A stretch of 64,000 nucleotides of DNA from Ascaphus truei (Eukaryota > Chordata > Amphibia > Anura > Ascaphidae), in NCBI GenBank assembly GCA_036426205.1, contig CM071570.1, positions 52,808,984-52,872,983 of the forward strand. The letters run 5' to 3'. Both the position numbers and the translations under genes were made by a program. Below are positions 63,047 through 64,000 of the stretch, in pieces. The notes under the pieces were generated by a model, which made no database searches, had not been told where the DNA came from, and saw only the letters and a list, made by a program, of their open reading frames with translations. Within the stretch, counting starts at the first letter, position 1, and every line of letters starts with the position of its first letter.

Positions 63047-63286
63047 CGGTGACATCATCTCTTTGTTGAAGGTAAAAGTGATGTTGGCACAGCTGCTGTC
63101 CTGATAACTGGTGTTGGCGTTACATTTTGTTTTCATCGGTGGCTGATTTGAAGGCCAGCATTCACCCGCTCCAGTGCAGGGAGGTACAAAACAGTGGTTG
63201 TCCTTATTTGGAACACAAGTCTGTCCAGCAGGGCACTCATTGTTACTTTTACTGTGTATCTCACAGCGCTGCGGCCCACACCACAC
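63047..63286 (-). CDS. JAG1: JAG1 exon, cysteine-rich region
   Basis: 240 bases, 80 codons, phase 0 on both sides, with donor GTAAGT and an acceptor TAG. It begins VWCGPQRC and runs through [20 protein letters not shown] and [10 protein letters not shown] to [10 protein letters not shown]. The even spacing of cysteines is that of the von Willebrand factor C-like region that sets Jagged proteins apart from Delta ligands. NTS and NIT are possible N-glycosylation sites. By order it matches human exon 23. Confidence 0.97.
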
Positions 63287-63662
63287 CTAGGAATAAATCA
63301 TTATTACTACAAAAATAGGACCAGAAACCAAGAAGGGGATGACAAAGAAGTCTCCCCAAGGTCCCTGTTCACTGCACTCTGTCCAATCACAATAATACAC
63401 GTACGACACAATAGTCCAGTTTCTTAGTATGTATTACAAATCATGTAGGTGACCTCTGTAGTAAACGTAGAACAGCGATTTACAAATAAAAGCCTAAATG
63501 GCCAAAAATAATAAAGTTTTATTAATGAATAGCGACAAAATCGTGATCATTATTTATCTTGTGTGTAATTACAGACCTTTTCAACATGCACTCAAGAGCT
63601 ATGTAGGAGGGTCCACCATGTTTAGATTGAATAAACCTTTCACTGCCAGCAAAGAGGGTTAC
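63287..63662 (-). other. JAG1: JAG1 intron
   Basis: Donor GTAACC (63662-63657), a weaker form than GTAAGT; acceptor AG at 63288-63287. Nothing else seen. Confidence 0.85.
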
Positions 63663-63772
63663 CTTTGAGCATTTAACTTTTTCATTCAAACACCGACAGG
63701 CATTGCAATCCTCATCCCATGTTGCTCCATCAGGCATCACACGTCCATTGGTTATACAAGGCCTTCCTGTAA
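63663..63772 (-). CDS. JAG1: JAG1 exon, start of the cysteine-rich region
   Basis: 110 bases after the acceptor TTGTGCAG. The first two bases complete a Val codon split from the upstream exon. It encodes [20 protein letters not shown] then [16 protein letters not shown], the first half of the VWC-like region with its CXXC-type pairs. It joins in frame to VWCGP in the next exon. By order it matches human exon 22. Confidence 0.96.
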
Positions 63773-63925
63773 CTGCACAAAACATAGTCTGAGTACGTAG
63801 TCTCGTTCTTTAAATAATTAATTACATGAGAAGGGCTCTCAATGCAACAAAAAGGGATAAAGTTATTTCAGTACTGAAATAAAAAAAAAAAAGGCGAAAA
63901 CAAGAAAAGCAGCATCTTGCAATAC
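63773..63925 (-). other. JAG1: Short JAG1 intron
   Basis: 153 bases, donor GTATTG and acceptor GCAG. It contains an A-run near 63882-63893. Confidence 0.9.
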
Positions 63926-64000
63926 CTTCTTGACATCTTGGACCACTGCGACCAGGTGGGCAGATACATCTGTAGTCATTGATTTCATCCGCACATGTAG
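63926..64000 (-). CDS. JAG1: JAG1 exon, end of the last EGF-like repeat (partial)
   Basis: The exon runs off the right edge of the window. The visible 75 bases encode [20 protein letters not shown] then PRCQE and one further base, the C-terminal half of an EGF-like repeat with its CXCXXGXXGXXC pattern. In human JAG1 the sixteenth and last EGF repeat sits at this place. The upstream exons, with the DSL domain and the other EGF repeats, are outside the window. Confidence 0.95.

Overview
This window is nuclear DNA from a vertebrate, most likely an amphibian and probably a frog. Two protein-coding genes can be recognised, and they point tail to tail. On the plus strand, two exons (26892-27001 and 27810-28584) encode the C-terminal part of SLX4IP. 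On the minus strand, from about 57.42 kb to the right edge, lie the last six exons of JAG1 with its whole 3' untranslated region. SLX4IP and JAG1 are convergent neighbours in the human genome too, so this is a conserved block. The amphibian call is an inference from the mix of repeats: Tc1/mariner, Penelope-like, L2, CR1, hAT and many small inverted-repeat elements, plus a MIR-like SINE. The species cannot be told.

Layout. From 1 to 26.9 kb the sequence is intronic or 5' flanking to SLX4IP; no earlier SLX4IP exon was found. It holds hammerhead-ribozyme-like motifs (58-95, 944-980, 9503-9542), a Penelope-like element split by a Tc1-like transposon (5.25-8.08 kb), L2 fragments, a 16-bp minisatellite (11.1-11.7 kb), inverted-repeat elements at 12.1, 14.7, 17.4 and 22.2 kb, and many simple repeats. 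From 28.7 to 57.4 kb is intergenic DNA between the two gene ends. It is dense in nested repeats: two small inverted-repeat elements near 30-31 kb, a degenerate L2 (32.8-34.2 kb), a nested inverted-repeat composite (35-36.9 kb), a second decayed Tc1 (38.5-39.7 kb), long palindromes (42.2-42.8 kb), a broken minus-strand Penelope-like element (45.3-47.0 kb), a CR1-like LINE inside a TATGTATTGGGG-type array (47.5-49.6 kb), and hairpins near 50 and 55 kb. From 57.4 to 64 kb is JAG1, whose introns carry a MIR-like SINE, a hAT-like inverted-repeat element and an odd duplicated and inverted block next to a splice donor.

How the genes work. SLX4IP binds the SLX4 nuclease scaffold and acts in genome and telomere maintenance. 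JAG1 is a membrane-bound Notch ligand. They share position, not pathway. In JAG1 the seen part covers the end of the last EGF repeat, the cysteine-rich region, the juxtamembrane region, the membrane helix and the cytoplasmic tail with its C-terminal PDZ-binding end. Its 3' UTR has a tight group of seed matches for four microRNA families reported to target JAG1.

Nearly all other open reading frames are by-products of simple repeats or relics of transposons. No new multi-gene system is visible. The most unusual signals are the scattered hammerhead-like motifs and the layered insertions.
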